The position numbers were made by a program, and so were the translations under genes. Below are positions 8,439-16,604 of a stretch of DNA of 58,494 bases, piece after piece. The first letter of the stretch is position 1, and each line of letters begins with the position of its first letter. The notes under the pieces are model-generated. The model made no database searches, had not been told where the DNA came from, and saw only the letters and a program-made list of their open reading frames with translations. Source of the stretch: Paracoccaceae bacterium (GTDB lineage Bacteria > Pseudomonadota > Alphaproteobacteria > Rhodobacterales > Rhodobacteraceae); NCBI GenBank assembly GCA_020846995.1, contig JADLCV010000168.1:1-58494 (forward strand), given 5' to 3'.

Positions 8439-8718
8439 CCCCGCCGCGGGCCTTGCCGGCCCGGCCCCGAACCCCTTCGCCCAGGTTCCGATCGAGATCA
8501 CGGTCTCGGTCGGCAAGGCCCGCCCGATCGTCCGCGACCTCCTGCGGCTGCACCGCGATTCCGTCCTGACCCTCGACCGGCGGGTCGACGATCCGGTCGA
8601 GCTTTACGTCGGCGACCGCCTGATCGCCCGGGGGGAACTCCAGGAACTCGAGGGCGAGCAATCGGGCCAGCTCGCCGTCCGCCTGACCGAGGTCGCCGAC
8701 CTCGCCCAGGGGCTCTGA
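8431..8718 (+). CDS. fliN: Flagellar motor switch protein FliN
   Basis: FliN is the main component of the cytoplasmic C-ring that sets rotation direction and docks FliH. The 95 aa carry a SpoA/SpoIIAC-like domain: VPIEITVSVGKARPIVRDLL, then DRRVDDPVELYVGDRLIARGE. It overlaps the upstream gene by eight bases, which suggests coupled translation. Its size is normal for short FliN proteins lacking an N-terminal extension. Confidence 0.92.
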   Translation: MDNPAAGLAGPAPNPFAQVPIEITVSVGKARPIVRDLLRLHRDSVLTLDRRVDDPVELYVGDRLIARGELQELEGEQSGQLAVRLTEVADLAQGL

Positions 8719-8720
8719 GG

Positions 8721-9755
8721 ATGGGCCGGACCGGCGCCCGCGGATCCGGCCCTCGCCGCCGCCCGCCCCCGCCCGCGGCGGAGGGACTGCGGGCGCCCGC
8801 GGCGGAGCGGCCGCCGGCGGCCGCGGCCGAGGGATCGTCGCCGCCCCGGCCCCGGCCACGGGGCGCTTCCCTCGCGGCGGCGCTCCCGCTGCCGTCCGGC
8901 CCGACCGGGACACCGCCCCGGCCACCGCCCTCCCTCCTCATGGCGGCGTTCCCGCTGCCCTCCGGCCCGCCCGGGACGCCGCCCCCGCCGCCGTCCGGCC
9001 CCCCCGCCGCGCTTCCCTGGGCGGCGCTCGCCCTCCTCGTCGCCCTCGCGGCGGGGGCGATCGCGCTTGCCGCCGGCCCGGCCGGGGCCGAGGCGATCAC
9101 CCTCGACCTCGGTCCGGGCGAATCGCTCGCCACGCGGACGATCCAGATCCTCGCCCTGGTGACGCTCCTCAGCCTCGTGCCGGGGCTCGCCATCATGGTC
9201 ACCTGCTTTCCCTTCATCGTCACCGTGCTCGCGATCCTGCGCCAGGCCATCGGCCTCATGCAGTCGCCGCCCAACATGCTGATCGTGAGCCTCGCGCTCT
9301 TCCTCACCTGGTTCGTGATGGAGCCCGTCTTCACGGCCGCCTGGGAGGCGGGCGGGCGCCCCTTCGTCGCCGGCGAGGCGGGGGCCGAGGAGGCCTTCCT
9401 CGCCGCTGCCGTGCCCTTCCGCGGCTTCATGGCCGCCCGCCTCGATCCCGAGACCTTCGCCGCCCTCGCCGCCCTCCGCCCCGATGCCGCGGGGCTGGCC
9501 CCGGGAGCGGAGGCCCCGCTCTCGGTCCTCGTCCCGGCCTTCCTCCTTTCGGAGGTGGCGCGGGCCTTCGAGGTCGGCTTCCTCGTCTTCCTGCCCTTCC
9601 TCGTCATCGACCTCGTGGTGGCGGCGGTCCTGATGTCGATGGGGATGATGATGGTGCCGCCGGCGGTGGTGGCGCTGCCGTTCAAGCTCGCCTTCTTCGT
9701 CGTCGCCGATGGCTGGGGACTGATCTCGGCCGCCCTCGTGCGGAGCTACTTCTGA
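8721..9755 (+). CDS. fliP: Flagellar export gate protein FliP with long Pro-rich N-terminus
   Basis: FliP forms the core of the type III export gate. Residues ~100-344 are a normal FliP: a cleavable-like leader or TM (~100-122), then LSLVPGLAIMVTCFPFIVTV and QSPPNMLIVSLALFLTWFVM, a periplasmic loop, and the C-terminal TM pair (LPFLVIDLVVAAVLMSMGMM). The first ~98 residues are unusual: disordered Arg/Pro/Ala sequence with a 22-residue repeat. FliP is usually ~245 aa. An in-frame ATG at 8940 would give a shorter form, still with part of the repeat. The ATG at 8721 follows the fliN stop by two bases. Confidence 0.9.
   Translation: MGRTGARGSGPRRRPPPPAAEGLRAPAAERPPAAAAEGSSPPRPRPRGASLAAALPLPSGPTGTPPRPPPSLLMAAFPLPSGPPGTPPPPPSGPPAALPWAALALLVALAAGAIALAAGPAGAEAITLDLGPGESLATRTIQILALVTLLSLVPGLAIMVTCFPFIVTVLAILRQAIGLMQSPPNMLIVSLALFLTWFVMEPVFTAAWEAGGRPFVAGEAGAEEAFLAAAVPFRGFMAARLDPETFAALAALRPDAAGLAPGAEAPLSVLVPAFLLSEVARAFEVGFLVFLPFLVIDLVVAAVLMSMGMMMVPPAVVALPFKLAFFVVADGWGLISAALVRSYF
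8876..9007. repeat. 66-bp tandem duplication inside fliP
   Basis: The segment starting ggcggcgct at 8876 recurs as ggcggcgtt at 8942, a 66-bp period. It encodes AALPLPSGPTGTPP and then AAFPLPSGPPGTPP. Both copies are in frame within the extra Pro-rich N-terminus of FliP. Confidence 0.75.
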
Positions 9756-9810
9756 ACCCGCGCCCGGCCGCCCGTCCGGCCCCGGCGACGGCCCGGGGCC
9801 CGGCGCCGGG

Positions 9811-9998
9811 GGCGGGCGTGGCGGGCAGGACCTCCCCCGGGGCGCGGGCGCGGTGGCGCGCGGCCGCCCGCCTCCCGGGCAGCGGCGCGGGGCTCAGCGC
9901 CAGAGGCGGGCGTGGCGGGCGAGACCTCCCTGGGCGCGGGCGAGGAGGCGTGCGGCCGGCCCGCGGACGGGCGCGGGGCCCGCGGCGAGGCGCTCGAG
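9811..9998. repeat. 94-bp tandem duplication of the kpsC 3' end
   Basis: The string ggcgggcgtggcgggc occurs at 9811 and 9905, 94 bp apart, and the following bases (acctcc, gcgcgggcg, gcggcc) also align. The right copy is the true 3' end of the minus-strand kpsC (GGLARHARLWR, stop at 9894). The left copy is a non-coding relic downstream of the stop, in the spacer between convergent fliP and kpsC. Confidence 0.7.
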
Positions 9999-11948
9999 CG
10001 CGACCTCGGGCGGGCAGGGAAGGCCCGTCGCGGGGTCGACGTAGCGCGGATAGGCGACGAGGACGGCGTGGACGAGCCCGGCGAGGCCCGGCCGCGCCTG
10101 CCGGCGCGCGGGCACGCGCCCGAGGTCGCGCGTGAGGCCCCAGCCGGCGTAGAAGGGCGCCCCGAGGCAGGTCACCGGGCGGCCGCGCAGGAGCGCCTCG
10201 AAGCCGAGCCCCGAGGTGATCGTCCACACCTCGTCGGCGGCCATGATCGCCGCCGCCGCATCGACGCCGGCGAGGACCGCGTCGGCGAGGCGGGCGAGAT
10301 CCCCGGCCGCCACCGCCCCCGGCCGCAGCCCGGCCTCGACGTCGGGATGGGGCTTGTAGAGGATGACGGCCCCGGGGTTCAGCGCCCGCACGCGGGCGAG
10401 GAGGTCGCGGTTGGTCGCGACCTCGCCCGCGCCGAGGCGGATCGAGGCGTCGTCCTCGACCTGCCCCGGCACGAGGATGCGGCGCCCCGCCGGCAGGGGC
10501 GGCAGGGGCCCGCCGAGGTTGTACTTGGTGATGCCCAGGGCGACGAGGCGGGCCGCGAGCCCGTCGGCGCGGCGGCGGGCAGCCTCGGTCAGGGGCGTCG
10601 CGACCAGCCGCTCGAGCCGGCTCTCACGCGAGGGGTCGTAGTAGATTCCGAGGTCGTCGGCGACGAGCGAGAGCGGCGGCACGAGTACGGCCCCGAGCCC
10701 GCGCGAGCGCAGGAACCCGTCCTCGATGCGCAGGAGGGGAAGGCCGCGGGCGGCGGCGGCGGCGGCGAGGCCCGGGCTCTCGCGCCCGGCCCAGACGATC
10801 AGCCCCCGGCCCCCGGCGGCGGCGCGGGCGGCCGCGGCCGCCTCGCCGCGGGCGAAGACGAGCGGGCGGTGGCGGCCGAAGAAGCGGCGCAGGTGCGGCC
10901 GCTTCCAGGCCCGCATGCCGAGGGCGACATGGCCCGCGCGGTCGGCGCGGAAGGCCATGACCTCGGCCTCGATCTGGTCGAGGGCGTCCTCGAGGGGGCA
11001 GAGGCGGTCGCGGCAGGGGTCGAACCAGCGCGGCAGGAGGATCATCGCGGCGGCGAAGATCTGGGCCCGCGTCAGCCGCCGGCCGCGGCGCGGCAGGGGG
11101 CCGAGGCGGTCGTCGCTGAGGCCCCAGCCGGCGTAGAAGGGGGCGCCGAAGACGACCGGCCGGTGGCCGGCGAGGATCGCCTCGAACCCCATGAGCGAGG
11201 TCGCGGCATAGACCGCGACCGCCCCCTCGAGCAGGCGCCAGGGCGAGAGGGGCGCGGCGAGGATGCTGACCCGCCCGCCGGCGTCGGGCGGGCCGAAATG
11301 GCCCGGGCGGAGGCCGAGCGCCGTCTCGGGATGGGAGCGGATGATGATGCGCGCGCCCGGATGCTCGTCGCGGGCCGCGGCGATCATCGCCGCGAAGGTC
11401 GCGGCCCCGGCCCGGCCGTGGGCGATCGAGGCATCGCCGCGGGTCTGGTCGAGGACGAGGACGTAGCCCGGGGCGGGGGCGGCGAGGGCGGGGTCGTGGA
11501 GGTTGTACTTGGAGAGATCGAGGGCGCGGATGCGGGCGATGCCCTCGCGGGCCCGGGCGAGGAGCGGGGCGTCGTCGAGGGGGTGGGTGGCGAGGAGATG
11601 CTCGAGATCGGAAGGGGCGGCGGCGTCGAAATGCACCCCCCGCGAATCGAGGATCAGCCCCCAGGGCGGCGCGCCCGCGCGGCCGGGAAGGAGCGAGCGC
11701 AGGAAGGCGTCCTCGACGCGGACGAGCGCCGCCCCGCGGGCCCGCGCGATCGCCTCGCCCCGCGCCGCATGGGGGCTTCGTCCCCAGACGAGGACGCGGT
11801 CGCCGGCACGGGGAAGCCCCGGGCGCGGGGCCCCGAGGGCCGCCGAGAGGATGCGCCGCACCCGCCCGGGGCGGAGAAGGCCGAGCGTGAAGGCAAAGGG
11901 CCGCCGGGGTGGGGCGCCGCCGGCGACCGGAGGGTCGGGGCCCGTCAT
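9894..11948 (-). CDS. kpsC: Capsule Kdo-linker glycosyltransferase KpsC
   Basis: KpsC adds alternating beta-Kdo residues to phosphatidylglycerol, building the linker on which group 2 capsules are attached. The 684 aa show two homologous modules (~1-325 and ~330-684). Each has the pattern VEDAFLRS/IEDGFLRS, SKYNLHDP/TKYNLGGP, a central HPE or HPD motif (RSHPETA, KPHPDVEAG) and a shared GAPFYAGWGL. This dual-module layout is diagnostic. The ATG at 11948 has GAGGAGG just upstream. It is the last gene of kpsS-kpsD-kpsC on this strand. Confidence 0.9.
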   Translation of the reverse strand: MTGPDPPVAGGAPPRRPFAFTLGLLRPGRVRRILSAALGAPRPGLPRAGDRVLVWGRSPHAARGEAIARARGAALVRVEDAFLRSLLPGRAGAPPWGLILDSRGVHFDAAAPSDLEHLLATHPLDDAPLLARAREGIARIRALDLSKYNLHDPALAAPAPGYVLVLDQTRGDASIAHGRAGAATFAAMIAAARDEHPGARIIIRSHPETALGLRPGHFGPPDAGGRVSILAAPLSPWRLLEGAVAVYAATSLMGFEAILAGHRPVVFGAPFYAGWGLSDDRLGPLPRRGRRLTRAQIFAAAMILLPRWFDPCRDRLCPLEDALDQIEAEVMAFRADRAGHVALGMRAWKRPHLRRFFGRHRPLVFARGEAAAAARAAAGGRGLIVWAGRESPGLAAAAAARGLPLLRIEDGFLRSRGLGAVLVPPLSLVADDLGIYYDPSRESRLERLVATPLTEAARRRADGLAARLVALGITKYNLGGPLPPLPAGRRILVPGQVEDDASIRLGAGEVATNRDLLARVRALNPGAVILYKPHPDVEAGLRPGAVAAGDLARLADAVLAGVDAAAAIMAADEVWTITSGLGFEALLRGRPVTCLGAPFYAGWGLTRDLGRVPARRQARPGLAGLVHAVLVAYPRYVDPATGLPCPPEVALERLAAGPAPVRGPAARLLARAQGGLARHARLWR

Positions 11949-11983
11949 CGTCCTCCTCGCCGGGGGACCCCCCCGGAAGGGAT

Positions 11984-13129
11984 CTAGCTGCCGCTGCCGC
12001 CGTCGGTCGCCGAGCGGATCGAGGCCGCGGCCCCGGTCACGCCGGTCAGGGCGGCGAGCATCTTCTGCCAGGCGACATAGGGCGCCTCGGTGACATAGAC
12101 GAGGTCCTGATCGCGGATGACGAAGTCGCGGGCGAGGAACATCCCGAGGGGCTCGGTCAGGTCGAGGACGTAGACGAAGCGCTGGTCGCCGGCGAGGTCG
12201 TCGCGGCCGAGGACGGCGTTGGCGATCTCGGCCGGCTCGGTGCGGAAGACGAAGACGCCGGTCGGGTCGGCGAAGTCGGAGTTGAGCCCGCCGACGATCG
12301 CGAGCGCCTCGACCGCCGAGAGCACCTGGGTCTCGAAGGGGACGCGGTTCTGCGTCCCGGTGGCACCGAGGACGGTGAAGGCGCGGGTGTCCTCCTGGAC
12401 GAGGATGCGGTCGCCGTTGCGAAGCGCGATGTCCGACCGCGGCCGCTCGTAGAGATCCTGGAACCAGATGCGGCCCTGGGTGCCGCCGCGGGTCAGGGTG
12501 ATGACGGCGGTCTCGGGCGGGATGATGACGCCGCCGGCGCGGGCGAGCATCGCCGTCAGGGTCCGCGTCGGCCGTTCGATCGGATAGACGCCCTGGGCGC
12601 CGACCCCGCCCACGACCGAGACCGTCGAGCCGTCGCCGGCGAGGCGGCGGACGAGGACCTGCGGGTCGGGGGTCTGGACGTCGAGCTTCGCCGTGATGAG
12701 GGCGCGCAGCGCCTCGGGCGTGTTGCCGGCGGCCCGGAGCCGGCCGGCGTAGGGCACGAAGATGAAGCCCGCGCCGTCGACCTGGACCTCGTCGATCAGC
12801 GAGACCTTCTGGCCGGCCGAGGCAAGAAGCCCGTCCTCGACGTTCTCGTAGATGGTGATGCCGAGGACGTCGCCGGGGTTGATGACGTCCGATCCGAGCT
12901 GCCCCGCCCCCTCGAGGGCGGCGCCGAAGCCCAGGGCGGGAATGGCCGCGGTGGCCCGCGTCACGCGGTCGTTGACGGCGACGACGAAGGCATCGCCCTC
13001 GCGCTGCACCGAACCGGCGAAGATCTCGCCCTTGGTGGGCCCCGGGCGCGGCAGGCCGCAGCCCGCGACCGTGGCCACAAACGCCACCACGGCCAGGAAT
13101 CTGGCCGCCGTTCCCGCCGTCGCTTTCAC
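11984..13129 (-). CDS. Capsule polysaccharide export lipoprotein (KpsD/Wza-like)
   Basis: This outer-membrane or periplasmic export protein of the OPX family carries capsule chains out of the cell. The 381 aa begin with a lipoprotein signal ending VATVAGC (lipobox Cys at ~24). A poly-export domain follows (VINPGDVLGITIYENVE ... FIFVPYAGRLRAAGNT), then SLBB-like repeats (TVSVVGGVGAQGVYPIE; AFTVLGATGTQNRVPFE). The start is GTG at 13129 with AAGGAGCG eight bases upstream. It sits between kpsS and kpsC, which supports a capsule role over exopolysaccharide. No Wzc-like kinase or KpsMT transporter is in the window. Confidence 0.85.
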   Translation of the reverse strand: MKATAGTAARFLAVVAFVATVAGCGLPRPGPTKGEIFAGSVQREGDAFVVAVNDRVTRATAAIPALGFGAALEGAGQLGSDVINPGDVLGITIYENVEDGLLASAGQKVSLIDEVQVDGAGFIFVPYAGRLRAAGNTPEALRALITAKLDVQTPDPQVLVRRLAGDGSTVSVVGGVGAQGVYPIERPTRTLTAMLARAGGVIIPPETAVITLTRGGTQGRIWFQDLYERPRSDIALRNGDRILVQEDTRAFTVLGATGTQNRVPFETQVLSAVEALAIVGGLNSDFADPTGVFVFRTEPAEIANAVLGRDDLAGDQRFVYVLDLTEPLGMFLARDFVIRDQDLVYVTEAPYVAWQKMLAALTGVTGAAASIRSATDGGSGS

Positions 13130-13218
13130 TGCACGCGCTCCTTGCCTGGAAGCTGCCTCGACTTTTTTTCGTAACGATACGGAAAGGCGCGCGAAAATGA
13201 AAGCCCGCGGAGCGCGCC
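13130..13218 (-). promoter_or_regulatory. AT-rich kpsS-kpsD spacer
   Basis: This 89-base spacer is far richer in A/T than its surroundings. On the minus strand it has GGCGCGC and GCGCGCC as distant arms of a possible hairpin after the kpsS stop. The imperfect inverted repeat CGTATCGTTACG and an A7 run lie 40-60 bases before kpsD. It probably holds a weak terminator and a separate promoter for kpsD-kpsC. Confidence 0.35.
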
Positions 13219-14562
13219 TCAGGTCACGAGGCGCAACTGTTGCCGCGGTGCCGCTTTGCCGTCGCGGAGCGCATCGTAGGGATCCTCGGCCGCGAGCATG
13301 AGGTCGACGACCTGGCGCAGGAGTTCGCGCCGCCCGCGCGCCCCGTAGAAGCTGCCGGGAACCTGCGAGGTCTCGAGCAGGTAGCGGCGGTAGTCGCGGT
13401 AGGCGCGGCGGTCGGGGCGGGTCGGGGCGGCGAAGAACTCGGGGAGGGGCTGGGCCGAGACGAATTCGGGCTTGGCGTAGACGGCGCGGCCGAAGACTTT
13501 GAGGGGCAGGCCGCGCCAGAGGGCCTGCTGGGCGGCGGTCGAGTTCACCGTCACGGCGCTGCGGGCGCGGTCGAGCAGGAAGGCGAGCTTGCCGCCGCGC
13601 ACGAGATGGACCCGCCCGGCGACGCCCTGGGCGCGGGCGGCGGCGGCGATCGCGGCGGCGATCGGGGCGCGGCCGTCCTCGAGCGGGTGGGCCTTGAAGA
13701 TCAGGTGATGGTGGACCGGGGCGCCGCGGGCAAAGCCCTCGACCACGGCGGCGACGAAGGCCGTCTGCGAGGCAAAGGGGCCGTGGTCGCGGAAGCTAGC
13801 GTCGTGGGCCAGCTGCATGAGCACGAGATGGTAGGGAAATCCGCCCCGGCGGATGCGCCGGCTGGCGAGGTAGCGCTGGAGGCCGTGGACCGGCATCAGG
13901 AGCAGCCGCCGGAGGTGGAGGGCGAACTCGGCCGCGACCGATTCGGCGCGGTGCGAGCGGAAATGCGGGTAGCCGCGGTTGTTGGCGAGGACGCAGGCGT
14001 GGTAGAGGGCGCCGAAGAGGATGTGCTCGCGCATGTCGCCCCAGCGCGCCGGGGCGTCGGGCAGGTCGGGGTCGCAGCGGGCGAGCGCGGCCTGCATGTC
14101 GCGCACCCCAAGCTCCATCAGCCGCGAATGGCCGTTGGCGCCGCCGCGCTCGTAGGTGACCCAGTAGGGGCGCAGGTAGCCCTCCTCGAAGACGTGGAGC
14201 GTGAGCCCGCGGGCGCGCGCCGCCGCCACGGCCGCGGCGTGGACCGGGCGGGTGTCGCCGTAGAGCGCGATGTCGGTGATGGCGTGGCCGGCGACGAGTG
14301 CCGCGAGTGCGGCCGGCCAGGCCTCGGGGCGGTCGCGGAAGGCGATGTAGCGGGCGCAGTCGCGCCAGAATGCGCGGTCGCCCTGGTTGAAGCCGACCCG
14401 CCAGACCTCGGCCCCGGCCCGCCCGAGCATGGCCCCGAGGCTGGCGAAGAAGGGCCCGTGCGGCCCCTGGAGGAGGAGGAAACGCCGGCCCGCCCCGGTC
14501 AGCCGCCCGGCCGGCGGCGGCCTGCCCGCCTCGCCCCCGTCCCCCGTCGCCGTCCCCGCCAT
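13219..14562 (-). CDS. kpsS: Capsule Kdo-linker glycosyltransferase KpsS
   Basis: KpsS adds the first beta-Kdo to phosphatidylglycerol before KpsC extends the linker. The 447 aa show the family landmarks: RRFLLLQGPHGPFFASLG near the N-terminus, VWRVGFNQGDRAFW, VFEEGYLRPYWVTYERGG, FKAHPLEDGR and VTVNSTAAQQALWRGLPLKV. The ATG at 14562 matches the expected N-terminus; the open frame continues upstream into ribE antisense sequence but is not plausible coding. It leads the kps operon and diverges from ribE across 196 bases that contain only G-rich short repeats. Confidence 0.9.
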   Translation of the reverse strand: MAGTATGDGGEAGRPPPAGRLTGAGRRFLLLQGPHGPFFASLGAMLGRAGAEVWRVGFNQGDRAFWRDCARYIAFRDRPEAWPAALAALVAGHAITDIALYGDTRPVHAAAVAAARARGLTLHVFEEGYLRPYWVTYERGGANGHSRLMELGVRDMQAALARCDPDLPDAPARWGDMREHILFGALYHACVLANNRGYPHFRSHRAESVAAEFALHLRRLLLMPVHGLQRYLASRRIRRGGFPYHLVLMQLAHDASFRDHGPFASQTAFVAAVVEGFARGAPVHHHLIFKAHPLEDGRAPIAAAIAAAARAQGVAGRVHLVRGGKLAFLLDRARSAVTVNSTAAQQALWRGLPLKVFGRAVYAKPEFVSAQPLPEFFAAPTRPDRRAYRDYRRYLLETSQVPGSFYGARGRRELLRQVVDLMLAAEDPYDALRDGKAAPRQQLRLVT

Positions 14563-14758
14563 CCCCGTCCCCGACCCCCCCCCGATCCTCCCTCGCCCCC
14601 GGAACCTGCCGCGGCCGGTCGGCGAAAGGCAAGCCTCGCCCGCGCCCGCGGCAGGAGTGGGGCGGCAATGGGGCGGGGAGGGGGGCCGGGCAGGGGGGAC
14701 GGGGGCCTTGCGGGACGCCGCTGCCCGGGTTAGCTCGATCGCAAGGGAAGGGCCGCGC

Positions 14759-15358
14759 ATGTTCACCGGGATCATCACCGACGTCGGCCGGGTTGTGGCG
14801 CTGAGCCGGCCCGGCGACCTGCGGGTGCGGATCGCCACCACCTTCGATGCCCTCCGCCTCGATCACGGCGCCTCGGTCGCCTGCGACGGGGTGTGCCTGA
14901 CGGTGGTCGGTCGCGGCGGCGGCGAGGCGCCATGGATCGAGGTCGACGTCTCGGCCGAGACGGTCGCGAAGACGACGGTCGGCGACTGGGGGCCGGGCCG
15001 GGGCGTCAACCTCGAGCGGGCGCTCCGGGTCGGCGACGAGCTTGGCGGCCACATCGTCCAGGGCCATGTCGACGGGGTGGCCGAGGTTGTCGCCGTGACC
15101 GCCGAGGGGGCGAGCACGCGCGTGCGGCTGCGGGCGCCGGGCCCGCTGGCGGGCTTTCTCGCGCCCAAGGGCTCGGTCGCGCTCAACGGCACCTCGCTGA
15201 CCGTGAACGAGGTGGCGGGGGCGGAGTTCGGCATCAACCTCATCCCCCACACCAAGCTCGTGACGACCTGGGGCAGGGTGGCCGCGGGCGACCGCGTCAA
15301 CCTCGAGGTCGACACCCTCGCCCGCTACGTCGCCCGGCTGCGGGAGTGGTCGGCCTGA
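14759..15358 (+). CDS. ribE: Riboflavin synthase alpha chain
   Basis: The enzyme dismutates two 6,7-dimethyl-8-ribityllumazine molecules into riboflavin and a pyrimidinedione. The 199 aa form two lumazine-binding barrels (1-~96, ~97-199) starting with MFTGIITDVGRVV and containing LERALRVGDELGGHIVQGHV. The second barrel carries LNGTSLTVNEV and INLIPHT. AGGGAAGG precedes the ATG. ribB, ribH and nusB follow on the same strand; ribD is not in the window. No FMN-riboswitch signature was seen upstream. Confidence 0.95.
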   Translation: MFTGIITDVGRVVALSRPGDLRVRIATTFDALRLDHGASVACDGVCLTVVGRGGGEAPWIEVDVSAETVAKTTVGDWGPGRGVNLERALRVGDELGGHIVQGHVDGVAEVVAVTAEGASTRVRLRAPGPLAGFLAPKGSVALNGTSLTVNEVAGAEFGINLIPHTKLVTTWGRVAAGDRVNLEVDTLARYVARLREWSA

Positions 15359-15497
15359 GGCGGGAGGGCGGGGGCGTCCCCCGGCCGGGGGGGCCGCGCC
15401 GGTGCCCGCGGGCTCTGGCCAAGGCCGCGGCGCTGATGTATCGGCCCTGACGCGGGGTTCCCGCCCCGCCCGTCCGCGCCGCCAGGGATTGCGCCCC

Positions 15498-16601
15498 ATG
15501 ACCGACAGCACCGGCGAGTTTGCCGCCGCGATCTCGCCCGTCGAGGAGATCATCGAGGACGCCCGCAACGGCCGCATGCTCATCCTCGTCGACCACGAGG
15601 ACCGCGAGAACGAGGGCGACCTCGTCATTCCCGCCCAGATGTGCACGCCGCAGGCGATCAACTTCATGGCCATGCACGGCCGCGGGCTGATCTGCCTCGC
15701 GCTGCCGGGGGCCCGCATCGACGCCCTCGGCCTGCCGCTCATGTCGCCCAAGAACTCGAGCCGCCACGAGACCGCCTTCACCCTCTCGATCGAGGCCCGC
15801 GAGGGGGTGACGACGGGGATCTCGGCCCATGACCGGGCGCGCACGGTCGCGGTCGCGATCGACCCCACCAAGGGCGCGGCCGACATCGCCACCCCCGGCC
15901 ACGTCTTTCCCCTCCGCGCCCGCGAGGGGGGCGTCCTCGTGCGCGCCGGCCATACCGAGGCGGCGGTCGATGTCGCCAGGCTGGCGGGGCTGAACCCGGC
16001 CGGGGTCATCTGCGAGATCATGAACGAGGACGGCACCATGGCCCGGCTGCCCGACCTCGTCGCCTTTGCCCAGCGCCACGGGCTGAGGATCGGCACCATC
16101 TCCGACCTCATCGCCTACCGCCGCCGCTACGACAACCTCGTCAACGAGACCGCCGTGCGGCGCGTCCGTTCGGTCTTCGGCGGCGACTGGCTGATGCGCG
16201 TCTTCACCGACGAGACCCAGGGCGCCGAGCACGTCGTGCTGACCAAGGGCGACATCACCGCCGCCGAGCCGGTCCTCGTGCGGATGCACGCGCTCGACCC
16301 CCTCGAGGACGTCCTCGGCATCGGGCTCGCCCATGCCGGCGACCTCGCCGGGGCGATGCGCCTCATCGCCGCCGAGGGCCGCGGTGTCGTGGTCCTCCTG
16401 CGCGACACCGCGCTCAAGCTCCCGACCGCCGACGTGGCAAGCCCGCAGACGCTGCGCCAGTACGGGCTCGGGGCCCAGATCCTCGCCGCCCTCGGGCTCC
16501 ACCGGCTGATCCTCGTCACCAACTCGCCCCGGCCCCGGATCGTCGGCCTCGAGGCCTACGGGCTCGCGATCGAGGACACGCGGCCGATCCCGAGGGGCTG
16601 A
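15498..16601 (+). CDS. ribB: 3,4-dihydroxy-2-butanone 4-phosphate synthase with degenerate GTP cyclohydrolase II domain
   Basis: The N-terminal domain (residues 1-~205) makes the four-carbon riboflavin precursor from ribulose 5-phosphate. Active-site segments are VDHEDRENEGD, the TTGISAHDRA loop and GHTEAAVDVARLAGLNP. The C-terminal half (~210-367) resembles GTP cyclohydrolase II but has no Cys-rich zinc site; the region where it belongs reads GDITAAEPVLVRMHALDPL. This fits the proteobacterial RibBX variant rather than a working bifunctional RibBA. A separate RibA should exist elsewhere. The ribE stop is 139 bases upstream and ribH starts three bases after the stop. Confidence 0.92.
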   Translation: MTDSTGEFAAAISPVEEIIEDARNGRMLILVDHEDRENEGDLVIPAQMCTPQAINFMAMHGRGLICLALPGARIDALGLPLMSPKNSSRHETAFTLSIEAREGVTTGISAHDRARTVAVAIDPTKGAADIATPGHVFPLRAREGGVLVRAGHTEAAVDVARLAGLNPAGVICEIMNEDGTMARLPDLVAFAQRHGLRIGTISDLIAYRRRYDNLVNETAVRRVRSVFGGDWLMRVFTDETQGAEHVVLTKGDITAAEPVLVRMHALDPLEDVLGIGLAHAGDLAGAMRLIAAEGRGVVVLLRDTALKLPTADVASPQTLRQYGLGAQILAALGLHRLILVTNSPRPRIVGLEAYGLAIEDTRPIPRG

Positions 16602-16604
16602 GCC

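Noticed and set aside
14563-14758. FMN riboswitch ahead of ribE
   Set aside because: None of the conserved RFN segments could be found; the region is a G-rich low-complexity spacer.
14563-14841. Longer N-terminus for KpsS
   Set aside because: It would overlap ribE antisense and adds Pro/Arg-rich sequence absent from the family.
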